From contig CM056742.1 of NCBI GenBank assembly GCA_029851415.1, positions 63,312,454 through 63,376,453 of the forward strand: a DNA stretch of 64,000 nucleotides, read 5' to 3'. Under the pieces are notes generated by a model, which was given only the letters and a program-made list of their open reading frames with translations, made no database searches and had not been told where the DNA came from. Of this stretch, positions 53,583-64,000 are shown piece by piece. Origin of the DNA: Eretmocerus hayati. Taxonomy: Eukaryota > Arthropoda > Insecta > Hymenoptera > Aphelinidae. The translations under genes were made by a program, and so were the position numbers. The stretch's first letter is position 1, and every line of letters starts with the position of its first letter.

Positions 53583-54324
53583 ATGCCGAACATGAACGGT
53601 GAGTGGTTTCGATCTTTTTAATAAGTGAGTGAATCCCCTCGTGCGTACCTCGAGAGCCTCGTGCGCGCGTATGACATCGTCGGGCTTTGCCGGACCGGAC
53701 TCCTGGGGAGGCTAATAATGCTAGAGTACACCACCTGGGAAAATTGCCGAAACCTCAGCACCCCCCAGCAGTCACGGGCGCGTCGTGTCGTGATCACGCC
53801 AAATTCGAAGTGTGAAATTAATGCGTGGGCCAGATAGCCATTTTGCCTCGTGCCGTGAATGCGATATCGGAATTGCCGGGGAGCAGCCATTGTGAGAGTA
53901 TTTTGGAGCAGCATGCTCGTTAGGATTTCGAGTCCCAATTTTTGCCGAGACTGTGTGCCGAACAGTGTAGTATTTTTCTCTGTTGTATTTTCAAGAATAA
54001 TTGGAAGACAGTTTCATCGAATGTCCCGCGACGATTGAGATATTCTTATTGTGGATATTCTAGTCAGTTTTTCGAGATAGTCGAGTCTTTGCTATATGTG
54101 TAACTTCATGTATTACCACGTGAAAGGAACGTTGTAGAATATATTGCCGAGATTATTCTATTATTAATTTGGATTGACTGTTTCGTAATTGCATTCCCTT
54201 CCCACTTCTTATCCCTTTAGGTGAAAATTACAAGGTGAACGAGACTTTGAGAGAAGCTGTGTTCCAGAGAGATTTTCAAGTTCCGTTCGCCGATCATTGC
54301 GCGAAATCTGCAATTTTAGGCTGA
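53583..54324 (+). CDS. Candidate two-exon small ORF (39 codons), possible host gene start or lncRNA
   Basis: Exon 1 would be 53583-53598 (ATGCCGAACATGAACG) followed by the donor GTGAGT. The intron (53599-54220) ends in a strong pyrimidine tract and acceptor, CTTCTTATCCCTTTAG. Exon 2 (54221-54324) continues the frame and ends in TGA. The spliced peptide reads MPNMNGENYK, then VNETLREAVFQRDFQ, then VPFADHCAKSAILG. I do not recognise it. Support is the good donor and acceptor, frame continuity across the junction and the promoter-like patch upstream. Against it are its shortness and the surrounding repeats. It may be a non-coding transcript whose exons happen to stay open. Confidence 0.28.
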
Positions 54325-55166
54325 GAGTCCTGATAATATGAATGAGTGTCATCGGTGAATCAATTCACCACGTCACAAGCGTCTTTTTTGGATAAATCGC
54401 TATCCGAGTTCAAAAACCATGGAAATCCCAGAAATGAGTCTATTTTTGACCCCTTAGCCCATCTTCCCACCAAAGTGTATAGAAGAAATGTATTTCTCAA
54501 TGGACAACAGCATTCTACCGGGATTAGCCAAGGTGACGTATACATTTTCGGACAGTAGCCGAAAAATTGCGTTACCAATGTATTCTAAATGGGGTTTTAT
54601 TCGTACGGGCTCTGAGATCGTTTTCGGTGGAAGTGAAGTAAGGACTCATCCTCAGGCTCAAATGTCCATCTTTTCCAGGACTCCCGTGGCCAAGACGTTT
54701 GGACCAGATTTATGCCTACGTGGGTATAATCGCGTTAACTCACGCATTTTGTGTCCAAAAATTCAGAAATTAAATATTGAGTCTGCGCCTGTCTGAGTCG
54801 ACTCTTCCCATTTCTTCTCGCATATTGAGCGATAATATGTGATAAAACGTATACAGAAAATTTTTTGAACGGTTTAGGACGGTAAATGTGATTTCCACAT
54901 GTATGAGGCATAGGAAAAGTAGTGCACGAAACTGACATATGCGGTTTTTGACGTTTTTCTGTCTAGCGAGGAATTTTGATGCGATGGGACTATATAACCT
55001 TGAAATCCGTGTCTTCATCCCTCCGTTTCTTCCATTCTATTGAGTATTCCAGGGACCAGCTTTTAGATGCACGGAACTGACATGCATGGAACTGACATTT
55101 CGCCTTCAAATCGCTCGCAAAGATAACAGAGTCGACATAGGAATTTTCCCTTGTAGGTTTCATTAA
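54325..55166. other. No gene recognised; dispersed GCACGGAACTGAC words
   Basis: The word ATGCACGGAACTGACAT or a one- or two-base variant occurs at 54922, 55067, 55082, 55414 and 55746, so it spans this region and the next. Longer similarity follows some copies (GAACTGACATTT(T/C)G). It looks like a remnant of an old repeat family. Confidence 0.45.
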
Positions 55167-55341
55167 CAGGCAAAGCTCCGTATTCGCGGATTTGGTATTC
55201 GCGATTTTCTTCATTCGCAGACAGGTAAATAATAGTCCATCAGAATATTTCCATAAGAAATATGCTTGAGTATTCGCGGAATTCCGTATTCGTGGTTAAT
55301 CTTCTTGGCACATAACACCCGCGAATACGGAAGTTTGCCTG
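55167..55341. mobile_element. MITE, 175 bp, related TIR to the element at 56816
   Basis: The left end CAGGCAAAGCTCCGTATTCG (55167) is mirrored by CGAATACGGAAGTTTGCCTG ending at 55341. The TIR shares CAGGCA, TATTCGCGG and the CAG start with the pogo/Tigger-like element at 56816. The flanks are AA on the left and TA on the right, so the TA duplication may be mutated. No coding. Confidence 0.75.
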
Positions 55342-56007
55342 TATTTCCACCATACTTGAGTGGAAAAAATTGTTCCCGTCCCGATATATTGACTTTTAGT
55401 GGGGTAACATGGTATGCACGGAACTAACAAAGTTACTTACATGGCCAATTTCCGGCTACGAATGTACATGCAGCACTCAAAATTTTGAAAGTGGACCTTC
55501 CCTCGCACTGGAATTCGATTGTTTGACATGTTTCCTCGAAATCTTGTCCGCGACAAAGCGACCTAGAGTCTAGCGAACAAGATTGGGGCACATGGGTTGG
55601 GGACTCAACTACGAGTTCTGGACATAATACCTATGAAAAATGGTTGGTTTAATACTCTACTTCGAGGAACATTTTTGAGCATACCCTAAGCGACTCTCAC
55701 TCTGACGCTAGTGCTGGAGGTATACGTCGATCTGCAAATGTTACAATGCACGGAACTGACATTTTGACCCTTAATCTTTCGAAATAAAAAAGAGGAGTAA
55801 ACGGATTGATCTGGAAATTTATTCCCAAGTGTGAGAATTCGAATGGAGTGATTTGAAGCTTGCTCGTCGTAATGAAAGACCTTAACACGTTCCGGGTCAG
55901 TTATCGCGATGATGCTCATATGCATGAGGTCTCTTGTCTCTGAATCGTTCACGAAGCGTTTGAAGCACCTGATAAGCTCTCTTAGAAGGCACTATTGAAT
56001 GCCGTCT
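55342..56007. other. No gene recognised
   Basis: Includes two more GCACGGAACT(G/A)AC words (55414, 55746). No open frame with recognisable motifs. Confidence 0.45.
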
Positions 56008-59000
56008 GTAAGAGGTGAGATCCTCATATCGTAAAAGTTAGCCGGGGTAAATTATTTTCCCACGTAGAATCTATCTGGGGCCTTGTCCACCTGGGGAACC
56101 GTTTCGTCAGCCTCCGGATACATCCAATAAACCTCTATGCAGTATTTTCAGTCATCCCGAAGAGCGGGTGAAATCTTACTCGATTTTACCCGCTTTTCGT
56201 CCCAAACAGAGGGTTTTCCGATGGTTCCATCACATTGTACGAATGTGAGACTATCGTGAAGCCCTGTCCACTCAAGAAAACACTCAGGGAATATATCTAC
56301 AACATATAACTATGATTTCCAATTCCGCCCCCCCCCCACCTCAGAGCATGCCGGAGACTTTGTTCGGCTTTTCCGTTCGTGAGAAGTTAGCCGGGGTAAA
56401 TTAGTTTCCCATGTAGGATCTATCTGGGGCCTTGTCCACCTCGGGAACCGATTTGTCAGCTTCCGAACACATCCAATAGACCCCTATGCATTATTTTCAG
56501 TCATCCCCGAGCGTGCAGAAAATGAGAATCGCATGTTTTGTGGGCCATTCCACGATTCTTCCTACAAATCGAGGGCATTGAGTGGGAATAACCTCGACAG
56601 GATTGAGTCCACACCTAGAATTGATCAAATGATGTTTGGATATCAAGAAACTGCCCTTTTGCAGTATTTCGAGACACTTGGGTGTATGGGCGAGTGAAAA
56701 TTCACCCGTTTTTCGTCCCAAACGAAGGGTTTTCCGATGGCTACATCACATTGTACGAATGTGAGACTATCGTGAGGCCCTGTCCACTCAAGGAAAAACT
56801 CAGGAAATATATCTACAGGCAGCCCCCGCTATTCGCGGTTAATGCGTATAAATAAAATGCCGCGAATACCGAAACCGTGAATACCGGGACCTTGGGCTTA
56901 TGGGGAAAGGGGGGTTACATATACATAAGTGGATCCGTGAGTAACTAAAAAACTCGACACATCATCTTTAGATGATAAATTCATGTAATAAGCCTAGCAA
57001 AATGGATTAATATATGAAAGATACGAAGTAACAGTCTGATACGATTGAAAAACTACTGCGATTCACTCCAAAATATGTGGAAACAATCAGTCACGAGCGT
57101 GCGAGTGAAGGGCTCTATCACTTTTGACTAGCGAGATTGACAAACATAGTCAGCAACAATGTCTGGTAAGTGGCCATAGGAAGTTCTGAAAGCTCCGGCC
57201 GTTTTCCCTTTAGTTGCAGGCAAATTCAACATTTTCAATTTCTCCGAAAGGCTCACAGTTCATGATCACGTTTTCTGATTGACGGATATGCATTCTTTTT
57301 CACGTACTGTGTCATGACAAGAATCTAGATAGTGTAACAACAACTTTGTCATATAACCAATTAATCAGTCTCAGGAAACAATAACAATACCAAGACCCTG
57401 AAAATGATGAACACTCAATCACAAAGTTGTTTTGGGATGAGACACTTGAATGAAATCCATCGAAAATTCACATTTCATAAGGTGAATTATCTCTAATATC
57501 CAGATCCAAACCGCGAATAAGCGAGTCAGGTCCCCGCGAATACGGGGGATGCCGCAAATCAGAAACCGCGAATAAGCGAATACCGGGACCGCGAATAGCG
57601 GGGGCTGCCTGTACAACATATAACTATGATTTCCAATAGTTTCCCCCCACCTCTGAGCATGCCGGAGCCTGTGTTGAGCTTTCCCGTCCGTGAGAAGTTA
57701 GCCCGGGTAAATTATTTTCCCACGTAGGATCTATCTGGGGCCTCGTCTATCAAAGAACCCGATTTGTCAGCTCCCGGACACATCCAATAGATCCCTCTGC
57801 GGTATTTTCAGTCATCTCCGAGCGTGCACAAGATGGGCATCGCATGTTTTGTGGATCATTCCACGACCTTTCTCACAGTTCGAGGACATTGAGTGGGAAT
57901 AGCACATCGACAGGACTGTATCCATACCTAGAATTGATCAAATAATGTTCGAATATCAAAAAACTACCCTTTCGCAGTATTTTTAATTACTTGGGTGTAT
58001 GCGCAAGTAAGAATTCACCCGTGTATCGTCCCAAACGAAGAATCCTCCGATGGTTCCATCACATTGGACGAATGTGAGACTATCGTGAGGCCTCGGAGTC
58101 ATTTTATCGGGAAGCATTCGAGGATTTCGCAAAATTCCAGGACAAAATGTCGGCTGTGTTTTGACTACTTCAAAGTGAGACTTGATACTCGATATGTACA
58201 TAATATTACCTTTTCATAACCCAAATTTGATGATTGAGTTGTGACAAATCAAGACTGAATGATCATTTTGGTAAACTAAACGGTTGAAATGTGCAACTCC
58301 AACTTACTTCATGACACAGTAAGAACATATTGACCAATCTTTGTAAGCTCGGGTCTATATGAGACTCATATTCGCTCCCAAAATTATTAGGCCATCTTAC
58401 TTCGAATAGAATACACCAGATATCGTCGTTAGACTCATCATAGTCAGTTATTCATTATGAATACGAGGTCAAAACATCAAATGCATAAGTTATCTCATAG
58501 CCACTCATATGAGTTTTATTCCCCCACCATGGCCAGAGAAAGGCACGAGAGGCTCGATGTACACTGGCATTTGCAACAAATTTTCAGAATCATGGTTTTT
58601 GGAGGTAATGTCGGAATATCGCGATGCTGGGACCAAACTGAATCCGGATTCGGATTCAGCGGATCCAAAAGTACCAAGGTAGTCTAGTTTTGGAGTAAGG
58701 TCAGAACTTTTCTCTGTGGGGCTGTGTAATTTGATACAAAAGGGATCCCCAAGATTGAGACGCTTTCCTCGATCCTCGAGAATATATTGGAGCTTGGACG
58801 CAACGGGATGGAGATGACTGCAATTAGAATATAAGGAGCATTGGTTGTGGGTGGACTACCGGATTGTTTACGTGTGTGGGAAGGGTTGTCTCTGTACAAT
58901 TTGATGAGAGAAACGGTGAATCCATCGTTTGAGATGGAAAACGGCAGATTCGTGACAAGAGCATACTCCCGAATCTCTCAAAACATTGATGAGGGATAGT

Positions 59001-59820
59001 CATGTGATGCTCAAATACTATTCGACCAATTTCAGATGTGGACACAATCCTGTCGAGGTGCTATTTCCACTCAATGTCCCCAGAATGTGGAAAAGGTCTA
59101 GAATGACCCACAAAACATGCGATGTCCATCTTGCGCACGCTCGGGGATGACTGAGAATACCGCAGAGGGGCTTATTGGAAGTGTCCGGAAGCTGACAAAT
59201 CGGTTCCCCAGGTGGACGAGGCTCCAGATAGATTCTACATGGGGAAATAATTTACCCCGGCTAACTTCTCACGGACGAAAAAGCTCAACACAGGCTGCCG
59301 CATGCTCAGAGGCGGGGGAAACTATTGGAAATCATGGTTATACGTTGTAAATATATTCTTCCTGAGTTTCTCCTTGAGTGGACAGGGCATCACGATAGCC
59401 TCATATTCGGACAATGTGATGTAATCATCGGAAAACCCTTCGTTTGGGACGGAAAGCGAGTAAATTCTCACTCGTGCATACACCTAAGTGTCTAAAAATA
59501 CTGCAAAAGGGTAGTTATCCGATGTTCAAACATCATTTGATCACTTCTACGTGTGGACACAGTCCTGTCGAGGTGCTATTTCCACTCTATGTCCTCGATT
59601 TGTAAGGAAAATCGTGGAATGACCCACAAAACATGTGATTCCCATCTTGTGCACGCTCGCGGATGACTGAAAATTCCCGCAACGGGGTCTATTGGATGTG
59701 TCCGGAAGCTGACAAATCGGTTTTCCCGGTAGACAAGGCCCCAGATAGATTCTACGTGGGAAAATAATTTACCCCGGCTAACTTAGTCCGGCTATCTTCC
59801 ACGATATGAGATCCTCTCCC
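56008..59820. mobile_element. Foldback-type element with arms made of ~510-bp tandem units
   Basis: The left arm (56008-58085) and right arm (about 58890-59820) are inverted copies ending in GAGATCCTCATATCGT-type sequence on the left and ACGATATGAGATCCTCTC on the right. Inside the left arm the block TTAGCCGGGGTAAATTATTT recurs at 56038, 56387 and 57698. Inside the right arm its complement recurs near 59265 and 59781. After removing the element at 56816-57611, unit spacing is about 511 bp left and 516 bp right, with one internally deleted unit of 350 bp. Long TIRs built of subrepeats are the hallmark of Foldback elements such as Drosophila FB. The central 58090-58880 segment has no recognisable gene. 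Confidence 0.8.
56816..57611. mobile_element. Non-autonomous pogo/Tigger-like element, 796 bp, TA duplication
   Basis: TIRs begin CAGGCAGCCCCCGCTATTCG and are mirrored at 57611. TA dinucleotides at 56814-56815 and 57612-57613 form the target duplication. The pre-insertion site is preserved in a neighbouring unit at 56291-56310 (ATATATCTACAACATATAAC), where a single TA stands. The right end holds extra inverted and direct copies of CCGCGAATA near 57515-57600. No transposase frame. TA target and CAG start fit the Tc1/mariner-pogo group. Confidence 0.9.
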
Positions 59821-62191
59821 TGTAAAAGGCCCACAATTCAGAAATTTGAAAAGCGCTGGAATCCCGAGGGTAAGTGATCGAGTTACCTCCACTTGTATCC
59901 GAACTGAGGAGTGAATGTCTGCCATTCATGCGATGACGCCATATGGGCTGATGTCGGCCTCGCATGCTAACGAGCCGTGTTGAATACAGCGTGAACTTTG
60001 CATAACTTCATCTCAGGCCCCTCTCATTCGATATTGACGCTTGAGCACGGATATTGAAGATATTTGGTGGACAAAATGATGTGGATCAAGTGACATTGGG
60101 GAATTCGACTCAGCTACGATGTGTCAGATTTCCAAATATCAACCAACAATTGCACTCCCTGCGGGAAAGTTACGTTGTGTCAATGTTCATAACTCGGTCC
60201 CGAATGGGCCGATCTCCAGCTCTAAGAATGAAATTTGCTCCTATCCTCAGGATGAAAAAGAGTATGTACAATGGTATCGAGAATTCCTAGTTCTACTCAA
60301 ATGGAGAGGCCAACGAGCATGTGAAGTATTGCTCGGGGAATTCGGAATTCTCTCCCAGAAACTCGATGAGGACTCCATGCCTGATGAAGCTAGTGCCTTT
60401 GCCGGAGAGGCAACGAGATGCATACACACGTATGAAACATGAGATTGAATTACTCGAACACTGTACTCGTTCAATTGCACGTGCATAAATCTTCTCTCAC
60501 ATGGCACACACCGCACTCGCAAATCCCACGCCGTGAGATATTTGTGACGAATGCGATCGGAAACTTTAGCGAGCGTATTAGATTTAGCGGAGAATCGCGA
60601 TCAGGTGATCTACCCAGCCTGCTCGACTCTCTCTGGCTGAATCTTCAGCCTCAAAGCCCGCACATTCAGCCAGAGCCCGTTTCCATGGCACTGGGAATCC
60701 GGTTCAAAGGGCCAAGACTTGTATGTGCAAGTGCATCACATGTTTTTTTTTAACTGGGATAGCTGAGGGCCAAGAAAAGAGGAAGAAGCGGAGCAGGGAT
60801 GATCAGTCGCGATCCCACTGTAAAGAGTAACTAAATGCGTTGATTCAAGATACGCCTGCGCTAAACTTGATTGAAAATATGCAGACGGATCAAAATGATG
60901 AACTATTCACGAAAGGAAAGTAACTTCGAATACTTGCAACAAAAAAACTAGCGAGCGTGGAAAAAGCTCGTGAGCTGCGCTTATGCGAAGTGTCACTCAC
61001 GAGCAGGCTGTGGAATCGCAACTCCTCCCAATCGACATTGGAACTGACTGAAAGCGCGGCTCGTGGTCCGTGTGCAAAATGACGTGAGATGGGGTCAACA
61101 GCATGAGCGTTCAGGGGTTAAGGATTTCCTAGAAGGTTCAAAATTGACTACATAGACACCTACGGTTCAAATAGTCACCGAATGTCTGCTCATAGTATTC
61201 ATAGGATCAATTACTCACTCATTCTTCAATGATATTCATCTAATGCATCTATATGGGAAGGGATGGGTTTCCATCTAGTGAAATCTGGATAGACGAGGTC
61301 AATCTAACGTGTAAAACTGATCCTGGCCCAGAAAAGTTCCGATCCCCCCAAGTGATTCATCGCTTGATCGGAATTCGGTCGAACCCGAACAATCAGCAAA
61401 TTCCTCTGATTTTGCCCACAAAATGCTGCCGTTCACAAGAATCTTCCACTCCCTTGCTTGCTTGAACTATTTCAAAACACAATCATTCATTTCATGATTT
61501 GCTGGTCCTCTTGCTCTCTTTCTATTTAGATCAGCAGTCAAGTTCCTCTTTCTGTTCTCGAGGTGGGTAGATGATTGAGAGACAGAAATGCCCGAATCCT
61601 TGGCTCCATAGTTTGGCTTGATGGGAAAATCTTCGTGAATTTCAGAATTCTTACGTCATTCTTGATGGGAAGTATGGAGAATTCTCAAGTAAACTCGGGG
61701 CGAGGGACGCAGAACGTCATGGTTCCAATTCCAAGTACATGAGAGCACCTCATCCAGCATACCATGACACCCAGTTGTTTCCTTCGTGCATCATTCTCTG
61801 GTAGAAACTCACGCCTCAGCATCAACAGTGGCGAGTGATCTGATTCTCCTGGAGAAATCGGTAGAATTTGATCCCCAAATAGGATGACATCCCTACCATA
61901 AGGCTCCGATTGACACCATTTTTCAGTCAGCTCGTTTTTTGATACGGTGTGGCGCTCATATAGATTTTCGTCAGTAGTACTGGACATCAATCATGTAACT
62001 CACCCTTTCCAGCTCAGAAGAATGCTCATGGTAGTCTCACTTTTTTCCACATCTCTAATCATGTCAGTTGCAATGAGAAGCTTCGACTTTTCTTTAAACG
62101 CATCCATAAGCCGTATAGTAGTTCTTCATCACAACGAATCCCGGAGGACCAGGGAATGAATTCGTATTACAGAATCACTTCATATAACAGA
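59821..62191. other. No gene recognised
   Basis: The longest plausible frame is 60119-60442 (107 codons, with EKEYVQWYREFLVLLKWRGQ and an acidic tail). It has no motif I recognise and overlaps another frame at 60054-60290. The frame at 61685-61990 (minus) is similar in this respect. Codon usage cannot be judged reliably. It could contain exons of a fragmentary host gene, but I cannot support one. Confidence 0.4.
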
Positions 62192-62749
62192 GATTGATTG
62201 ATTGATTGATATTGATTTCATTAAGGACGGGGGGTCAAGACCCCATTTGTCCAAATAACGAGTATACATAAAGCGTGTTTCATATGGAATATACTAAAGC
62301 TAAGTAAATATCTAAAGTAAGTGCTAGGTGGCATAAGCAAAAATATTTCAAAATTGTTTCAAATACAGTGAAGATCTCGGGGACTTGTCTAAATTTTGAC
62401 ATCTGTTGGAATTCATAGCGAGGAGAGCTCTCAATACGCGAGATCAATTGTGTCCATTACGATGGTGGGGAAAGAGTATCGCGTAAGCATGGTGGAATAG
62501 CTAGTAGTCCTTCGCGAGGAGCGCGCTTAAACCAACTGTCGCGATCACGATCCCGTAGAAAATTAAGAAGCATCTCTTTCAGGTTGTTTAGGCTCATCGC
62601 AAAGTTCAGGCAGGGGGGATTATTCAATAGATACGAGGCACGGATGGTTGAAAGATTGATTGAGGACTTCTGTTCGGGGGGAGCGATACGTGAGTGAGGC
62701 TTTGTTCTTCCTTTCAGACTGGCGCAAAGCAGGGTTCTCAATCGCGACA
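62192..62749 (-). mobile_element. 5'-truncated non-LTR copy of a different CR1/L2-like family
   Basis: On the minus strand it begins at 62749, contains a short coding remnant ending at 62457 (IRASYLLNNPPCLNFAMSLN and LKEMLLNFLRDRD, resembling the very end of CR1/L2/Jockey reverse transcriptases), then an AT-rich UTR and GGGGTCTTGACCCC, a perfect palindrome. It ends ATGAAATCAATATCAATC with an (AATC)4 tail. The 3' UTR is unrelated to the main CR1-like family of this window except for the tail type. Its 5' end abuts the tail of the next copy. Confidence 0.72.
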
Positions 62750-64000
62750 GATAGATAGATAGACGTCCTTTATTCGCCCGGAGGCAAAAATCAAATATCA
62801 CATGTGGGATACATATGTCGTATAAATAGAAATTATCAATTAATATGAATAAATCTTTTGGTCAAGGACAGATAGGTTATCACGAGTTGTGACTAGTCAA
62901 GATTGCAGCAACAAAGGCTACTTAAGAAACATTTAATGAATAGGACAAAGGCTCAACAAAATATCGCAGTTATCTTCTAATCAGTCATGTAACAGGTTGT
63001 GAGTATAATCACAGTCCATATAAAAAGAGAAGAGCCCAATGACCTTCAAAGATTGAAGTAATGCTTCTTGTCCACATCAATTATCTGGGGAGGCTGTGAA
63101 CGAAGGAATTCTTTCAAAGCATCCTTAAAAATCGAAATTTTTGCGATCTGCCGAAAACCCGAAGGGAGAAAGTTCCAGAAATGAGCACACTGGGCTTGGA
63201 AAGATCGTCTTCCGTACTCGAGTCTCATTCTGGGTACTTTGAGTTCCTGCTCTTGTGCATTCCCACGCCCAGGGCGCTCGGATTGGTGCCTGGTGAACAT
63301 TGCAGACAGGTAACCAGGTTCCCTCATGTGCATGATCTTATACATGATAATGCCTGCAAAGTACATTCGCCGCGAATCAGTACGCAACCAATCCAAGCTG
63401 TCCCTGAACGGAGTGATGTGCTCGTCTCTCCCAAGATCAAAAATGTATCTCACAAATGAATTGCTCAGTCGCTGTATCCGTTGCCGCTGCTCGTCCGCTG
63501 CGTCAAGATATGTGACCGTGCAGTAGTCCAGATGAGGCTGGACTAACGCCTCGACTAGTCGAATGCGAAGGGTCCTGGTGATGCATGCCCTAAAAAACCG
63601 CAAACTGTATAGGGCCCTGTTGACTTTCTTTGTCACTTGATTAATTTGCGGTTTCCACGACAATTCGCTATCTAAAACAACACCAAGGCTCACGACTGTA
63701 TCACTGAAAGGGACGAAAACTCCTTCCTGTATCTCAGCGCCTGGCAAGTCCATACTTTTCAGATCTTTGATATTCCACTCAGAAGAGAAAAAGATTGCTT
63801 TGGTCTTACCAGCGTTGAGACGCAGGCCGGAGCCCGCAGCCCAATCAGCAACCAGTCGCCCCACTTCTCCTAATCGAGCGATCCCCTCTCTGATCTTATT
63901 TTTCTCCACCTGGAGATAAATTTGGAGGTCATCAGCGTAAAAGAGATGATCTACCGACTTTCCGTTCAGTAACCCGGGCAAGTCATTGACATACAAACTA
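62750..64000 (-). mobile_element. CR1-like copy with (TCTA)n tail, running off the window
   Basis: The minus-strand element's 3' tail is (TCTA)3 (plus strand GATAGATAGATAGA at 62750-62763), preceded by GGGCGAATAAAGGACG, the ACATATG pair at about 62801-62822 and the ACTAGTCACAACTCGTGATA stem-loop near 62881-62900. The RT frame occupies 63046 to beyond 64000. It is not in a CT array at its 3' side, unlike the copies at 5-31 kb. Confidence 0.9.
63046..64000 (-). CDS. Reverse transcriptase C-terminal part (partial, continues past window)
   Basis: Open from the window edge to the stop at 63046-63048. Motifs are YVNDLPGLL, FYADDLQIYLQVEK (catalytic YADD), SGLRLNAGKTKAIFFSS, RMRLEYGRRSFQAQCAHFWNF and the terminal KKHYFNL. 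Sequence is close to the full-length ORF2 at 14285-17206 and to the truncated copy at 21727. The N-terminus and endonuclease would lie beyond 64000, so completeness cannot be judged. Confidence 0.9.
   Translation of the reverse strand, partial: SLYVNDLPGLLNGKSVDHLFYADDLQIYLQVEKNKIREGIARLGEVGRLVADWAAGSGLRLNAGKTKAIFFSSEWNIKDLKSMDLPGAEIQEGVFVPFSDTVVSLGVVLDSELSWKPQINQVTKKVNRALYSLRFFRACITRTLRIRLVEALVQPHLDYCTVTYLDAADEQRQRIQRLSNSFVRYIFDLGRDEHITPFRDSLDWLRTDSRRMYFAGIIMYKIMHMREPGYLSAMFTRHQSERPGRGNAQEQELKVPRMRLEYGRRSFQAQCAHFWNFLPSGFRQIAKISIFKDALKEFLRSQPPQIIDVDKKHYFNL

Noticed and set aside
60119..60442. 107-codon frame as a host gene
   Set aside because: No recognisable domain, overlaps another frame, and no splice or promoter evidence; kept only as an unassigned region.

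Overview
The window is repeat-dense eukaryotic DNA, most likely from an insect or other arthropod. The evidence is the presence of R1-clade non-LTR retrotransposons (three CCHC knuckles in ORF1, FADD reverse transcriptase, C-terminal zinc finger), several CR1/Jockey-superfamily elements, a tRNA-derived SINE, and hAT-like and pogo/Tigger-like DNA-element remnants. There is no operon structure and no bacterial signal. I found no convincing conserved host protein gene. The best host candidates are two promoter-like/first-exon-like patches (about 2340-2640 and 53330-54324), both weak.

Layout. 1-5.5 kb: two long inverted repeats (146-628 and 717-2027), a 3' fragment of a CR1-like element, and a satellite with a period of about 172 bp (4600-5420). 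5.5-31.1 kb: a nest of non-LTR retrotransposons, nearly all sitting in (CT)n tracts. On the plus strand are CR1-like copies (5790-6400; full-length 12171-17582; truncated 19281-21686, 21727-22526, 22608-24178, 28721-29131 and a 3' end at 30975-31078), plus a 1.65-kb element that carries only an ORF1 (17603-19250). On the minus strand are R1-clade copies (5515-5760; 6411-12091, complete but broken; 24179-28681, 5'-truncated with intact ORF2). 29.1-44.2 kb: a series of long foldback palindromes (29132-29914, 30192-30403, 33107-34476, 35348-37596, 39966-41690, 43300-44190), a SINE (about 38490-38858), tandem repeats and small terminal-inverted-repeat (TIR) elements.

45.5-53.05 kb: a composite DNA transposon with TIRs of about 0.5 kb and a decayed DDE-type transposase gene (46.9-49.5 kb). 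Its right TIR was split by about 2.9 kb of insertion, which itself holds a hAT-like element with a perfect 8-bp target duplication. 53-55.9 kb: possible host gene start and small MITEs. 56.0-59.8 kb: a Foldback-like element whose arms are built of ~510-bp tandem units; one unit holds a pogo/Tigger-like element with a TA duplication, and a neighbouring unit preserves the empty site. 59.8-62.2 kb: no recognisable gene. 62.2-64 kb: two more minus-strand non-LTR copies, the last running off the window.

How the parts relate. The full-length CR1-like element and the R1 ORF2 are the only apparently intact coding units. The ORF1-only element shares its 5' end, tail type and CT-flanked position with the full-length element, so it may depend on that element's reverse transcriptase. 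Two unrelated non-LTR lineages occupying the same dinucleotide array, in opposite orientations, is the most unusual feature here. Family names rest on motif reading without database searches.
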